A stretch of 64,000 nt of DNA from Anaerolineales bacterium (GTDB lineage: Bacteria > Chloroflexota > Anaerolineae > Anaerolineales > Villigracilaceae): contig JADGEO010000001.1 in the NCBI GenBank assembly GCA_016744335.1, forward strand, positions 1 through 64,000, read 5' to 3'. The notes below the pieces were generated by a model that ran no database searches, was not told the origin of the DNA, and saw nothing but the letters and a program-made list of their open reading frames with translations. Numbering within the stretch: the stretch's first letter is position 1; the number at the start of each line of letters is the position of its first letter. The position numbers and the translations under genes were made by a program. Below are positions 1 to 7,707 of the stretch, piece by piece.

Positions 1-444
1 GTTTAGGCTACACCGATATACTTTTTCTCGAAACCTATTTGTATGTCGATGTCTAAAATCAATACTTTGAAGACGCTCGGCAAAAGTATTTTTGCAATGT
101 TCACATGAAAAAATACGAGAGGGGAAGTGAAGGTATGTCCGGTGTTCGCTCATATCTGAATCGCGAACACAGCGAGGTTTTTCTTGATGGATAGTTTCTG
201 AAATACTCTCACATTCTGGGCAAATGGCATAATCGTGATTATGCTCGCTATGTAAATGGAGGATACTTTCTTTCTTACGTTGCTCTATATCAAAATGTGT
301 CATTGTGAATTCTGGCAAATCAACGATAGCATTTAATGTTTTTTGGGTAATACGATTCTTTTCTTGTTTTAGTTCTCTTTGAGAAGAACGAGAAGCGTCG
401 CGAAATAAATTGACTGGAGCAGGAAGCAAAGGTATAGTTGACAT
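1..444 (-). CDS. ISL3-family transposase, N-terminal part (runs off window edge)
   Basis: The reading frame opens with ATG at 444 and stays open to the left edge (148 codons), so only the N-terminal part is present. It carries the paired-cysteine zinc-binding domain typical of ISL3-family transposases: C75-P-E-C78 followed by C114-E-H-C117, with the intervening RCVRDSDMSEHRTYLHFPSR stretch matching the family pattern of an R-V-R-D segment before the second cysteine pair. The catalytic DDE domain would lie outside the window. An inverted-repeat pair sits at and upstream of the start codon (443-502). Just beyond it lies a CHAD gene lacking its N-terminal half, so this element probably inserted into that gene. 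The family call is from motif recognition only. Confidence 0.72.
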   Translation of the reverse strand, partial: MSTIPLLPAPVNLFRDASRSSQRELKQEKNRITQKTLNAIVDLPEFTMTHFDIEQRKKESILHLHSEHNHDYAICPECESISETIHQEKPRCVRDSDMSEHRTYLHFPSRIFSCEHCKNTFAERLQSIDFRHRHTNRFREKVYRCSLN

Positions 445-502
445 ATCGGGTTTCCTTATATTCTGAGTTGTCCAAAACACAGTTTACTTGGAAACCCGAT
501 AT
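443..502. repeat. 13-bp inverted repeat pair at the IS end
   Basis: ATATCGGGTTTCC at 443-455 is exactly complementary to GGAAACCCGATAT at 490-502, 34 bp apart. The inner copy overlaps the transposase start codon. The outer copy probably marks or lies close to the terminal inverted repeat of the IS, since disrupted CHAD sequence follows within about 30 bp. The other end of the element is outside the window, so the terminus and the target duplication cannot be confirmed. The inner copy could also serve as an autoregulatory transposase site. Confidence 0.5.
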
Positions 503-533
503 CTTTCACTTCACCTTTTCATGCTAATTCACG

Positions 534-1325
534 TTGAACCATAATAAAGAACTAAAGTCTATTCGTGAAGGTATACAGCACACAGGGCGCAAATTAGGCA
601 CCTTACGAGATTTAGATGTCTTCTGGGAAAAAACACAAAACTATTTGGATACCTTTCCTCAAGAGCGTCAAAGCGACCTAGACTCACTAAAAAAAATCTG
701 GGAAGAGAAACACAAGAGCACCAAAGAAGAATTAATGGTGTATCTGGATAGTGATTTTTATACACAGCTCAAAGAAAGTTTTGCTAAGTCGTTAAAAAAT
801 GATAGTCTTTGGTCAGAAACGACCTTAACCCAAAATGGCAGAGCCAAACCCCATCGTGTGTGCCATGTCGTGCCGGCCATCATCTACCAACAAATGGCAG
901 GCGTTCTAGCGTATGATGAATGGGTCAGAAATCCCGATGTCTCGTTAAAAGAACTGCATCAACTTCGTATTGCTGGTAAAAGTTTGCGCTATACGCTAGA
1001 GTTTTTTGAAGAGGTTCTCTCCCCTAAAACAGAAGGAGCGATTCTCGAAATAAGAAAACTCCAAGACCATCTCGGAGATTTGCAAGACGCTATTGTTGCC
1101 AGTCAATTTTTACGCAACTTCTTAACCTGGGGTGAGTGGGGGCTTTCAAAAAAAGAGAGAAAAACTTTTCCGCAAGAGCCTATTCTAGCCCCTGGCGTTG
1201 CAACTTATTTGGCAGACAGGCAAGGAGAGCTTTATCGAAAAATGCGCACCTTTCCAGAAGTTTGGGTGTATTTTCAGAGCGATGAATTTAAAAAATTGAT
1301 GGCTGAGATTGTCACAACTTTATAA
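534..1325 (+). pseudogene. CHAD domain protein, N-terminally truncated
   Basis: CHAD domains are helical, histidine-rich domains that bind polyphosphate and usually occur near polyphosphate kinases. The C-terminal half is clear: HQLRIAGKSLRYTLEFFEEV at about residues 143-162, the canonical H..R...K.LRY motif, followed by LQDHLGDLQDAI. The frame begins with TTG (534) just after an in-frame TAA (525-527), in the middle of the domain (GRKLGTLRDLDVFW near residue 20). The first repeat of the domain, with its own H..R motif, is missing. The break lies within about 30 bp of the inverted repeat at the transposase end, so IS insertion is the likely cause. A short functional protein from the TTG is possible but less likely. 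The next genes are two PPK2 and a PPK1, which fits a polyphosphate role. Confidence 0.7.
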
Positions 1326-1371
1326 GAACTTTTGAACAGACAGTAAGTAAATCCACACGAAGAGTGAGAAA

Positions 1372-1392
1372 AAATCTGTGAAATCTGCGGAC
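1372..1392 (+). repeat. Dispersed intergenic repeat (AATCTGCGGA type)
   Basis: AAATCTGTGAAATCTGCGGA resembles short segments at 12993-13020, 16344-16378, 22162-22200 and the pair at 42602-42636/42661-42700. All lie between genes, close to stop or start codons. Confidence 0.45.
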
Positions 1393-1408
1393 AATTATAT
1401 AATTTACC

Positions 1409-1452
1409 AGCACGCAAGTTGAGGGCAAGTTCGTCCCACGTCTTTTCATCCA
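1409..1452 (-). repeat. Dispersed repeat, GGATGAAAAG...GCACGC family (reverse)
   Basis: Read on the minus strand this begins GGATGAAAAGACG and continues to AACTTGCGTGC. It shares the GGATGAAAAG start and the TTG-rich tail with copies at 3156-3203 and 52441-52486, and with the reverse copy at 49820-49863. Similarity is judged by eye and is imperfect. Confidence 0.35.
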
Positions 1453-1486
1453 AAACTGCGAGATAAATACCTAAAAGGAGTTTTCT

Positions 1487-2305
1487 ATGCCGAAAAAATA
1501 CAATCCTAATGGAAAAATAAAAATCGATTATTACGAAGAAGAAATCGCAAAACTTCAGGGAGAGTTGGTCAAATTGCAATACTGGATAAAAGACCAGGGC
1601 TTACGCGTCATCGTCATTTTTGAGGGGCGTGACGCGGCGGGGAAGGGTGGAACCATTCACCGCGTGATGCGTCGCCTGAACCCTCGTATGGTTCGGGTGG
1701 TAGCTTTAGACAAACCCAGCGATTTAGAGCAACGCCAATGGTATTTTCAACGCTATATTGAGCATCTCCCTGCTGAGGGCGAAATGGTGCTTTTTGACCG
1801 TAGTTGGTATAACCGCGCTGGCGTTGAATGGGTAATGGGATTTTGCAAAGAAAAAGAATATAGACATTTTTTGAACGAAGTACCCAATTTTGAACGCATG
1901 TTAGTACGGGATGGAATCATTCTTATCAAATACTGGTTTGAAATTAGCGAAAAAACGCAAGAAGAACGCTTTCAGAGCCGCCACAACGACCCCCGCAAAC
2001 TCTGGAAACTCAGCCCTATGGATTTGAAATCTCGCGCGCTATGGGGCGAGTACTCTAAAGCCAAAGATGCCATGTTTGCCTATACAGACACCAATGAAAG
2101 TCCTTGGCATGTAGTACAGGCTAATGTAAAAAAACACGCTCGCTTAAATTGTATTTCTCATCTACTTTCTATGATTCCTTACCAAGACTTAACGCCTGCA
2201 TCAGTAGAACTTGGAGAGCGTGAGGAAACAGATTATCAACGCCCAGAAACCGAGGCTTATCATTTTGTTCCCCTTGCTTATGGCTCAAAATTTAAAGGTA
2301 ATTAG
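1487..2305 (+). CDS. ppk2: Polyphosphate kinase 2 family protein (canonical copy)
   Basis: PPK2 enzymes transfer phosphate between polyphosphate and nucleotides (ADP/ATP, GDP/GTP or AMP/ADP, depending on class). At 272 residues this is a single-domain PPK2. Walker A is GRDAAGKGG at residues 47-55 and Walker B is LFDRSWYNR with D104, and the family AGVEWVMGF follows. The start has a good ribosome-binding site (AAAAGGAG). It is followed 9 bp later by a second PPK2, then PPK1 and preceded by a CHAD remnant, forming a polyphosphate cluster. Single-domain size fits nucleoside-diphosphate kinase (class I) or AMP kinase (class II) types; sequence alone does not decide which. Confidence 0.9.
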   Translation: MPKKYNPNGKIKIDYYEEEIAKLQGELVKLQYWIKDQGLRVIVIFEGRDAAGKGGTIHRVMRRLNPRMVRVVALDKPSDLEQRQWYFQRYIEHLPAEGEMVLFDRSWYNRAGVEWVMGFCKEKEYRHFLNEVPNFERMLVRDGIILIKYWFEISEKTQEERFQSRHNDPRKLWKLSPMDLKSRALWGEYSKAKDAMFAYTDTNESPWHVVQANVKKHARLNCISHLLSMIPYQDLTPASVELGEREETDYQRPETEAYHFVPLAYGSKFKGN

Positions 2306-2314
2306 GAGAAACCC

Positions 2315-3136
2315 ATGACTACTGAAATAAAATATACAAAAGATGGCGTTATCACCCCTAAAGACTATCAGCGAGAACTACAAAAATTGCAAACGGAAAT
2401 GGTCAAGCTACAATCTTGGGTCAAAGATCAGGGTTTAAGAGTTATCATCCTATTTGAAGGGCGTGATGCGGCAGGCAAAACGACCATGATCAATCAAATT
2501 ACCCAACAATTTAACCCTCGTATCGTTCGCTCTGTGGCGTTAGATGCACCCAACGACAAAGAAAAACGACAATGGTATTTTCAGCGTTATATCAAACATT
2601 TTCCTGCTAAAGGAGAAATGGTTTTCTTCAACCGCAGTTGGTATAACCGTGCTGGCGTTGAATGGGTCATGGAATTTTGCACCGAAGATCAATATAGACT
2701 TTTCCTAAATGAGTGCCCCCAATTTGAGCGGATGCTCGTACGTGAGGGCTTTATTGTCATTAAATACTGGCTCTCCGTGAGCGCAGAAGAACAAGAAAAA
2801 CGTTTTCAAAACTGGATGAAAGATCCCCGAACACGATGGCGCTTTACAGACGTTGATAAAAAAGCCCGTCAAAATTGGGTTTTATATTCTAAAGCTAAAG
2901 ATTCGATGATGGCGCATACTGATATTGACGAAGCCCCCTGGTATATGGTTAATGCCGAAATCCAAGAACACGCTCACTTAAATATGATGGCACATATGCT
3001 CAACTTAGTCACCTACAAAGACCTAACGCCCGAACTAGAGAAACTAGAACCACGTCCAGAAAAAGATACAAATTATGTACGCCCTCCAATGAGTGAACAT
3101 AAATTAGTACCCGAAATTTATAAGAAACCAGAGTAA
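2315..3136 (+). CDS. Second PPK2 family protein, Walker B Asp replaced by Asn
   Basis: A 273-residue paralogue of the gene just upstream, clearly a tandem duplicate. Walker A reads GRDAAGKTT (residues 49-57) instead of GKGG. The Walker B motif reads FFNRSWYNR, with N106 where the first copy and the family have a catalytic aspartate; the codon is AAC in AACCGCAGTTGG. The rest of the fold signature (QWYFQRYIKHFP, YNRAGVEWVMEF) is intact and there is no frameshift, so the gene appears maintained. It may have altered metal or nucleotide handling, or be a regulatory or heteromeric partner of the first copy. RBS AGGAGAAACCC precedes ATG. Confidence 0.85.
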   Translation: MTTEIKYTKDGVITPKDYQRELQKLQTEMVKLQSWVKDQGLRVIILFEGRDAAGKTTMINQITQQFNPRIVRSVALDAPNDKEKRQWYFQRYIKHFPAKGEMVFFNRSWYNRAGVEWVMEFCTEDQYRLFLNECPQFERMLVREGFIVIKYWLSVSAEEQEKRFQNWMKDPRTRWRFTDVDKKARQNWVLYSKAKDSMMAHTDIDEAPWYMVNAEIQEHAHLNMMAHMLNLVTYKDLTPELEKLEPRPEKDTNYVRPPMSEHKLVPEIYKKPE

Positions 3137-3155
3137 AAGAAAACTTATCTTTTAT

Positions 3156-3203
3156 TGGGATGAAAAGCCGCGGCGCACGCGTTTTTTGCTTGGTTGCCCT
3201 CAA
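3156..3203 (+). repeat. Dispersed repeat, GGATGAAAAG...ACGCG family
   Basis: Contains GGGATGAAAAGCCGCGGCGC followed by ACGCG and TTGCTTGGTTGCCC. It matches 52441-52486 closely, and its core is related to 32541-32575, 57974-58013, 22048-22071 (reverse) and 49820-49863 (reverse). Two small hairpins follow, GGCGTGAA/TTCACGCC (3217-3244) and GCCGCACT/AGTGCGGC (3242-3265). They share three bases, so they cannot both form fully. The rest of the 3137-3329 gap shows nothing else. Confidence 0.5.
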
Positions 3204-3329
3204 TTAGCATCTTCTTGGCGTGAAGTTTTTTTTCTGTTCACGCCGCACTTCTGCTTGAGTGCGGCACCCAAGTTTAGGTCAAGTTTCTTTCGCTGAAGTC
3301 TTCCGCTTCCCACCCAAAAGGAAAATCCG

Positions 3330-5450
3330 ATGAGCAAAAATCCAATCTCGCTAGATGATCCTAGCTTATACGTGAACCGTGAGCTAAGCTGGCTTCAATT
3401 CAATCATCGCGTTTTAGAAGAAGCCTTAGACGAAAGCCATCCCTTATTAGAGCGCGTCAAATTTATCTCCATTGTAGCCAATAATCTGGATGAATTCTTT
3501 ATGGTGCGCGTTTCTGGCTTGCGCAAACAATTAGCCGCTGGCGTGCTAAAAACCCCCGCCGATGGCATGACACCCGCCGAGCAATTAGCCGGCATTCGAC
3601 AAAAATTATTGCCCGCCCTAGCCACACAATATAAATGCTGGCACGAAGATTTAATGCCAAAGCTAGAAAAAGAAGGCATCAAAATTTTGCATTATGCCGA
3701 CCTAAAACGCAAACAACGCAAGTTGATGCGTAAACATTTTAAAAAAGAGATTTTCCCTGCATTAACACCTTTGGCTTTTGACCCCCGCCACCCTTTTCCG
3801 CACATTTCTACATTGAGTATCAATTTAGCCGTAGTCATTAACGACCCCATACACGGAAGACGCTTTGCGCGCATCAAAGTACCCGATACTTTTCCACGTC
3901 TTTTGCACATCCCCAGCGAGGAGGAGACAAACGAAGAATACGAAAGTTTAGGTTTGGTGCAAGCAAGTTCCAATAATTTTGTTTGGCTAGAAGAAGTAAT
4001 ACGTGCAAACCTAGATATACTTTTCCCTGGTGTAGAGGTAGAAGATGCCTATCCCTTCCGCATCACCCGTGATGCAGACCCTGAAATAGAAGAAGATGAA
4101 GCCTCCGATTTGCTAGTTGCTATTGAAGAAAGCGTCAGAAAACGTCATTTTGGCTCAACAGTGCGATTAGAAATTGATCAAAGCATGTCTGAGCAGGTAC
4201 GAGAGATACTGATAAATAACCTTAAAATAGCCCCTTATCAGGTTTACGCGGTTGATGGTCCTATTGCATTTTCCCACGTCATGGAGCTAATGAAAATCAA
4301 CCGCCCCGATTTAAAAGATGCCCCTTATACCCCCTTCTTACCTCCCCAACTTTCTACAACTGACGATATTTTTTCTGTTATTCGCAAAGAAAATCTTCTT
4401 TTTTACCATCCTTACGATAGCTTTGACCCTATTGTTCATTTTATTCGCTCTGCGGCACGAGACCCCAAAGTCTTGGCAATCAAACAGACACTCTATCGTG
4501 TAGGACCCCATTCCCCCATCGTTGCCGCACTGATGGAGGCAAGCGAAAACGGAAAGCAAGTGGCTGTCTTGGTTGAACTAAAAGCCCGCTTTGATGAAGA
4601 GAATAATATCGTTTGGGCAAGAGCATTAGAGCAAGCTGGCGTACACGTTGTTTATGGCGTTGTCGGATTGAAAACCCACGCCAAAATTGCCATGGTCGTC
4701 CGCCAAGAAGATGACGGTATTAAACGCTATGTTCATCTCGGAACAGGTAATTATAACGACGTAACCGCACGTATTTATACCGATTTAGGGTTTTTCACCT
4801 GCGACCCTCTTATTGGCTCTGATTTATCAAAATTATTTAACTCCCTCACCGGCTACGCGCGCAATGAAGAATACGAAAAATTACTGGTTGCACCAGGCAA
4901 AATGCAAGCGCAATTTTTAGATTTAATTGAGCGAGAAATAGAACTGCATAAAAAAGATGGGGGTGGATATATCGCCCTAAAAATGAACGCATTGGTTGAT
5001 AAACATATCATTAAAGCACTTTATCGTGCTTCGCAAGCGGGGGTCAAGGTTGACCTTCAGCCACGTGGCGTTTGCTGTTTGCGCCCAAACGTAGAGGGCG
5101 TAAGCGAAAATATCACCGTGACTTCTATTGTTGGACGTTTTCTAGAGCATACACGAATCTATTATTTCCGCAACGGTGGAGAAGAAGAGATTTTGCTCGG
5201 CAGTGCAGACCTCATGCCGCGCAACCTGTACCGCCGTGTTGAAACACTCTTTTCTATAGAAGATGCCCACTTGAAAAAAGCCTTAAGAGACGATATTCTC
5301 AATATACACCTAAAAGATAATGTCAAATCCCACCGCATGTTACCCAATGGTGAATATGAACGCGTAAAACGCAAAACAGGAGAGAAGAAATTCGACTCAC
5401 AGGCTTGGTGTATCAAGAAACGTGGCACATGGCACAGAGAGGAAGCCTAA
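3330..5450 (+). CDS. ppk1: Polyphosphate kinase 1
   Basis: PPK1 reversibly makes polyphosphate from ATP at the inner membrane. The 706-residue length is normal. The N-terminal domain (NRELSWLQFNHRVLEEA) is at residues 16-32. The phospholipase-D-like catalytic half has VGLKTHAKIAMV, with H450 as the phosphorylated histidine, HLGTGNYND, and GRFLEHTRIYYF with the second catalytic His, H607. RBS AAAGGAAAA lies before the ATG. It follows the PPK2 pair after a 193-bp repeat-containing gap, so it may have its own promoter, though none was recognised. With PPK2 it forms a synthesis and utilisation pair for polyphosphate. Confidence 0.95.
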   Translation: MSKNPISLDDPSLYVNRELSWLQFNHRVLEEALDESHPLLERVKFISIVANNLDEFFMVRVSGLRKQLAAGVLKTPADGMTPAEQLAGIRQKLLPALATQYKCWHEDLMPKLEKEGIKILHYADLKRKQRKLMRKHFKKEIFPALTPLAFDPRHPFPHISTLSINLAVVINDPIHGRRFARIKVPDTFPRLLHIPSEEETNEEYESLGLVQASSNNFVWLEEVIRANLDILFPGVEVEDAYPFRITRDADPEIEEDEASDLLVAIEESVRKRHFGSTVRLEIDQSMSEQVREILINNLKIAPYQVYAVDGPIAFSHVMELMKINRPDLKDAPYTPFLPPQLSTTDDIFSVIRKENLLFYHPYDSFDPIVHFIRSAARDPKVLAIKQTLYRVGPHSPIVAALMEASENGKQVAVLVELKARFDEENNIVWARALEQAGVHVVYGVVGLKTHAKIAMVVRQEDDGIKRYVHLGTGNYNDVTARIYTDLGFFTCDPLIGSDLSKLFNSLTGYARNEEYEKLLVAPGKMQAQFLDLIEREIELHKKDGGGYIALKMNALVDKHIIKALYRASQAGVKVDLQPRGVCCLRPNVEGVSENITVTSIVGRFLEHTRIYYFRNGGEEEILLGSADLMPRNLYRRVETLFSIEDAHLKKALRDDILNIHLKDNVKSHRMLPNGEYERVKRKTGEKKFDSQAWCIKKRGTWHREEA

Positions 5451-5494
5451 TATGCTCCACCTCAAGATTATCTTAAATTCGTCAAATTTTATCC

Positions 5495-5523
5495 TTTACG
5501 CTCCCTCCTAGCAGTGATATAAT
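5495..5523 (+). promoter_or_regulatory. Sigma-70-type promoter for rplS
   Basis: TTTACG (5495-5500), a 17-bp spacer and a perfect TATAAT (5518-5523). Initiation near 5530 would give a leader of about 60 nt before the rplS ATG at 5592. Confidence 0.75.
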
Positions 5524-5591
5524 AGCATCTTGCGTTAGACTATAGGAATTATCAAACAAGTTTTAAACAGACAAGTTCTAAAGGAAAGAAA

Positions 5592-5939
5592 ATGAGCGAC
5601 ATACTAAAATCACTTGAAGCACCCATAAATGAAAATATCCCAGAGTTACGCTCTGGCGATATTGTTAATGTTCACGCCCTTGTAAAAGAAGGGGAACGTG
5701 AGCGTGTTCAACAATTTAAAGGCACAATTATCCGTGTCCGAAACAGTGGAAATAATGCCAACTTCACCGTTCGCCGTATCGCCAGCAATGGCGTTGGCGT
5801 AGAACGCACCTTCTTAGCCCGCTCCCCCCGTGTAGAAAAAGTTGTTGTTGAACGTCACTCTAAAGTTCGTCGCGCTAACCTCTACTTCTTACGAGATCGT
5901 ACAGGCAAAAGCGCACGTCTCAAACAGAAATTTAACTAA
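5592..5939 (+). CDS. rplS: 50S ribosomal protein L19
   Basis: L19 sits at the 30S-50S interface of the ribosome. The 115 residues match the family length. The start region has the conserved IPELRSGDIVNVHALVKEG, then VQQFKGTIIRVRNSG, the core VERTFLARSPRVEKVVVERH (about residues 74-93) and the basic C-terminus VRRANLYFLRDRTGKSARLK. RBS AAAGGAAAG precedes ATG. The gene is monocistronic: strong promoter upstream and strong intrinsic terminator 20 bp after the stop. The usual rimM/trmD neighbours are absent. Confidence 0.97.
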   Translation: MSDILKSLEAPINENIPELRSGDIVNVHALVKEGERERVQQFKGTIIRVRNSGNNANFTVRRIASNGVGVERTFLARSPRVEKVVVERHSKVRRANLYFLRDRTGKSARLKQKFN

Positions 5940-5960
5940 AACGCTCTCACTAAATTTTTA

Positions 5961-5995
5961 AAAGGGTACAGTCGCTAAATACTGTACCCTTTTTG
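5961..5995 (+). terminator. Intrinsic terminator after rplS
   Basis: AAAGGGTACAGT, 8-nt loop, ACTGTACCCTTTTT: a perfect 12-bp stem followed by a T run. Confidence 0.9.
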
Positions 5996-6017
5996 TGTCT
6001 TAGGAGTTAAACTTAAG

Positions 6018-6740
6018 ATGGCTTCTCCCATTATTGGCATCACAGCTGGACATTCCCTAAATAAACACGGACTTCCCCAAATTCACCTTTTACGCACCTA
6101 TGTAGATGCAACAATTAGAGCAGGCGGAACGCCCATCATTATCCCCTCCGAATTACCAGAAAACAGCTGGAAATTACTTTATGACAAATTAGACGGCATT
6201 ATTTTCTCTGGTGGCGCAGATATTGACCCCGCAATCTTTCACGGAGACCCTCATCCTACCGTTTATGGTCTAGACCACAAACGTGATACCCTTGAGTTTG
6301 CTCTTTTGCGCCATACAATTGAAGATAAAAAACCCTTCTTTGCTATTTGTCGTGGCTTTCAAATGCTAAATGTTGTCCTAGGCGGCACGCTCTACACACA
6401 TATCAGCGAGCAACTTGCAAACAGCTTAGAACACGATACGCCTAGAAAACACCCTCGTGACAATTATCTTGTTCACGATATTCAAATAGAAGAAGATAGT
6501 CATTTAGCCGAAATTATAGGCACCCCCATCCTTAAAGTTAATAGCTGGCACCATCAAGGCGCAAAAGACATTCCACCCCAACTCAAAATCACTGCGCGTA
6601 CAGCCGATGGATTGGTGGAGGCAATGGAACTTCCTGACCACCCCTTTAGCATCGCCGTTCAATGGCACCCCGAATGGATGCAAGAAGATGAGGCAATGCA
6701 AAAATTATTTAAGGCATTTGTTGAGGCGAGTAGCAAGTAA
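6018..6740 (+). CDS. Class I glutamine amidotransferase-like hydrolase (peptidase C26, PuuD-like)
   Basis: Members hydrolyse gamma-glutamyl amides such as gamma-glutamyl-GABA in the cytoplasm. The 240-residue protein has FSGGADIDPAIFHGDPHP (residues 63-80). The nucleophile elbow is FFAICRGFQMLN with C111, and VQWHPEWMQ near the C-terminus supplies H217 and E219 of the triad. The start follows TTAGGAGTTAAAC. No polyamine or GABA pathway gene is nearby, so the substrate cannot be assigned. It lies between the rplS terminator and murI. Confidence 0.85.
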   Translation: MASPIIGITAGHSLNKHGLPQIHLLRTYVDATIRAGGTPIIIPSELPENSWKLLYDKLDGIIFSGGADIDPAIFHGDPHPTVYGLDHKRDTLEFALLRHTIEDKKPFFAICRGFQMLNVVLGGTLYTHISEQLANSLEHDTPRKHPRDNYLVHDIQIEEDSHLAEIIGTPILKVNSWHHQGAKDIPPQLKITARTADGLVEAMELPDHPFSIAVQWHPEWMQEDEAMQKLFKAFVEASSK

Positions 6741-6823
6741 GAAATTTGCAACTATGTAAATGGCAAGTGAAAACTCTCATTTTCAAAAATCCCTCAATTC
6801 CCTTTGTAGTGAAACACAAAGCC

Positions 6824-6849
6824 AACCGCTAAAGCGGTTACTACGAGGA
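6824..6849 (+). repeat. REP-like palindrome CCGCTAAAGCGG plus TTACTACGAGG tail
   Basis: AACCGCTAAAGCGGTT followed by ACTACGAGGAG. Related units occur at 7654-7680, 21963-21980, 21995-22018, 25670-25694 and, inside murE, 29138-29164. The tail of this copy supplies the GAGGAG that serves as the murI ribosome-binding site. Confidence 0.65.
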
Positions 6850-6856
6850 GCTATCC

Positions 6857-7654
6857 ATGTCGTTATCTAATAACTCTCCCATTGGCATTTTTGATTCAGG
6901 CGTTGGTGGTCTTTCCGTTTTACGCGCTATTCACGCACGTCTTCCCAACGAAAACCTGATTTACTTCGCCGACCAAGCACGCGTTCCTTATGGCTCTCGT
7001 AGCCTCGAAGAAGTACGCGCTTTCTCAGAAGAAATCACTCGTTTTTTACTTTCAAAAGGGGCAAAATTTATTGTAGTTGCCTGTAACACTGCCTCTGCCG
7101 CGGCGCTACGTTGGCTACGCGAATCTATGCCCGAAATCTCTTTTGTGGGGATGGAGCCAGCCATAAAACCCGCTACCGAACAAAGTTATTCTGGCGTAGT
7201 AGGCGTTCTGGCTACACCAGCAACTTTTCAGGGCGAACTCTACAACTCCCTCATTACCCGTTTTGCCGGCAATACAACCGTTTTGCAAGATACTTGTGCG
7301 GGATTGGTAGAGGAGATTGAGCGTGGCGCATTAGACGGGGATAAAGCACGTACTATTTTGGATGAAGCGCTACGAGACATGCTTGACCTTGGGCTTGATA
7401 CCCTCGTATTGGGCTGTACGCATTACCCCTTCGTGATGCCGCTCATTGAGCAAATTTGCGGGGATTCTGTTCACATCATCGACCCTGCTCCGGCGGTGGC
7501 GCGTCAAGTTGAATTCAGGCTCGTCTCGGAAAATGCCAAATCAACGCAAGATGCCAAAGGGAAAATCCAAATTTACACATCGGGAGATGCCAAGAGCCTC
7601 GCGTCCCTCCTACCCAAACTTGGCTTTCAAAATTTCCCCGTAGCAAAAATATAG
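6857..7654 (+). CDS. murI: Glutamate racemase
   Basis: MurI interconverts L- and D-glutamate for peptidoglycan. The 265-residue protein starts with IGIFDSGVGGLSVLRAI (residues 9-25) containing the substrate-binding DSG. The two catalytic cysteines are in VVACNTASAAAL (C76) and VLGCTHYPF (C187). The RBS GAGGAG, 6 nt before ATG, lies within the tail of a REP-like repeat. The gene is convergent with the biotin carrier gene downstream. Together with murE in this window it shows the organism makes peptidoglycan. Confidence 0.95.
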   Translation: MSLSNNSPIGIFDSGVGGLSVLRAIHARLPNENLIYFADQARVPYGSRSLEEVRAFSEEITRFLLSKGAKFIVVACNTASAAALRWLRESMPEISFVGMEPAIKPATEQSYSGVVGVLATPATFQGELYNSLITRFAGNTTVLQDTCAGLVEEIERGALDGDKARTILDEALRDMLDLGLDTLVLGCTHYPFVMPLIEQICGDSVHIIDPAPAVARQVEFRLVSENAKSTQDAKGKIQIYTSGDAKSLASLLPKLGFQNFPVAKI

Positions 7655-7680
7655 CCATGCAATAAAGTGCATGGCTACTA
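7654..7680. repeat. Palindrome between convergent genes (REP-like, possible terminator)
   Basis: GCCATGCA ataaag TGCATGGC TACTA overlaps the last base of the murI stop codon. Stem plus TACTA tail resemble the CCGCTAAAGCGG family, but the stem sequence differs. It may end transcription from either side; there is no long T run. Confidence 0.5.
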
Positions 7681-7707
7681 TATAAAGCTATCTGTCGCTG
7701 ATCTATT

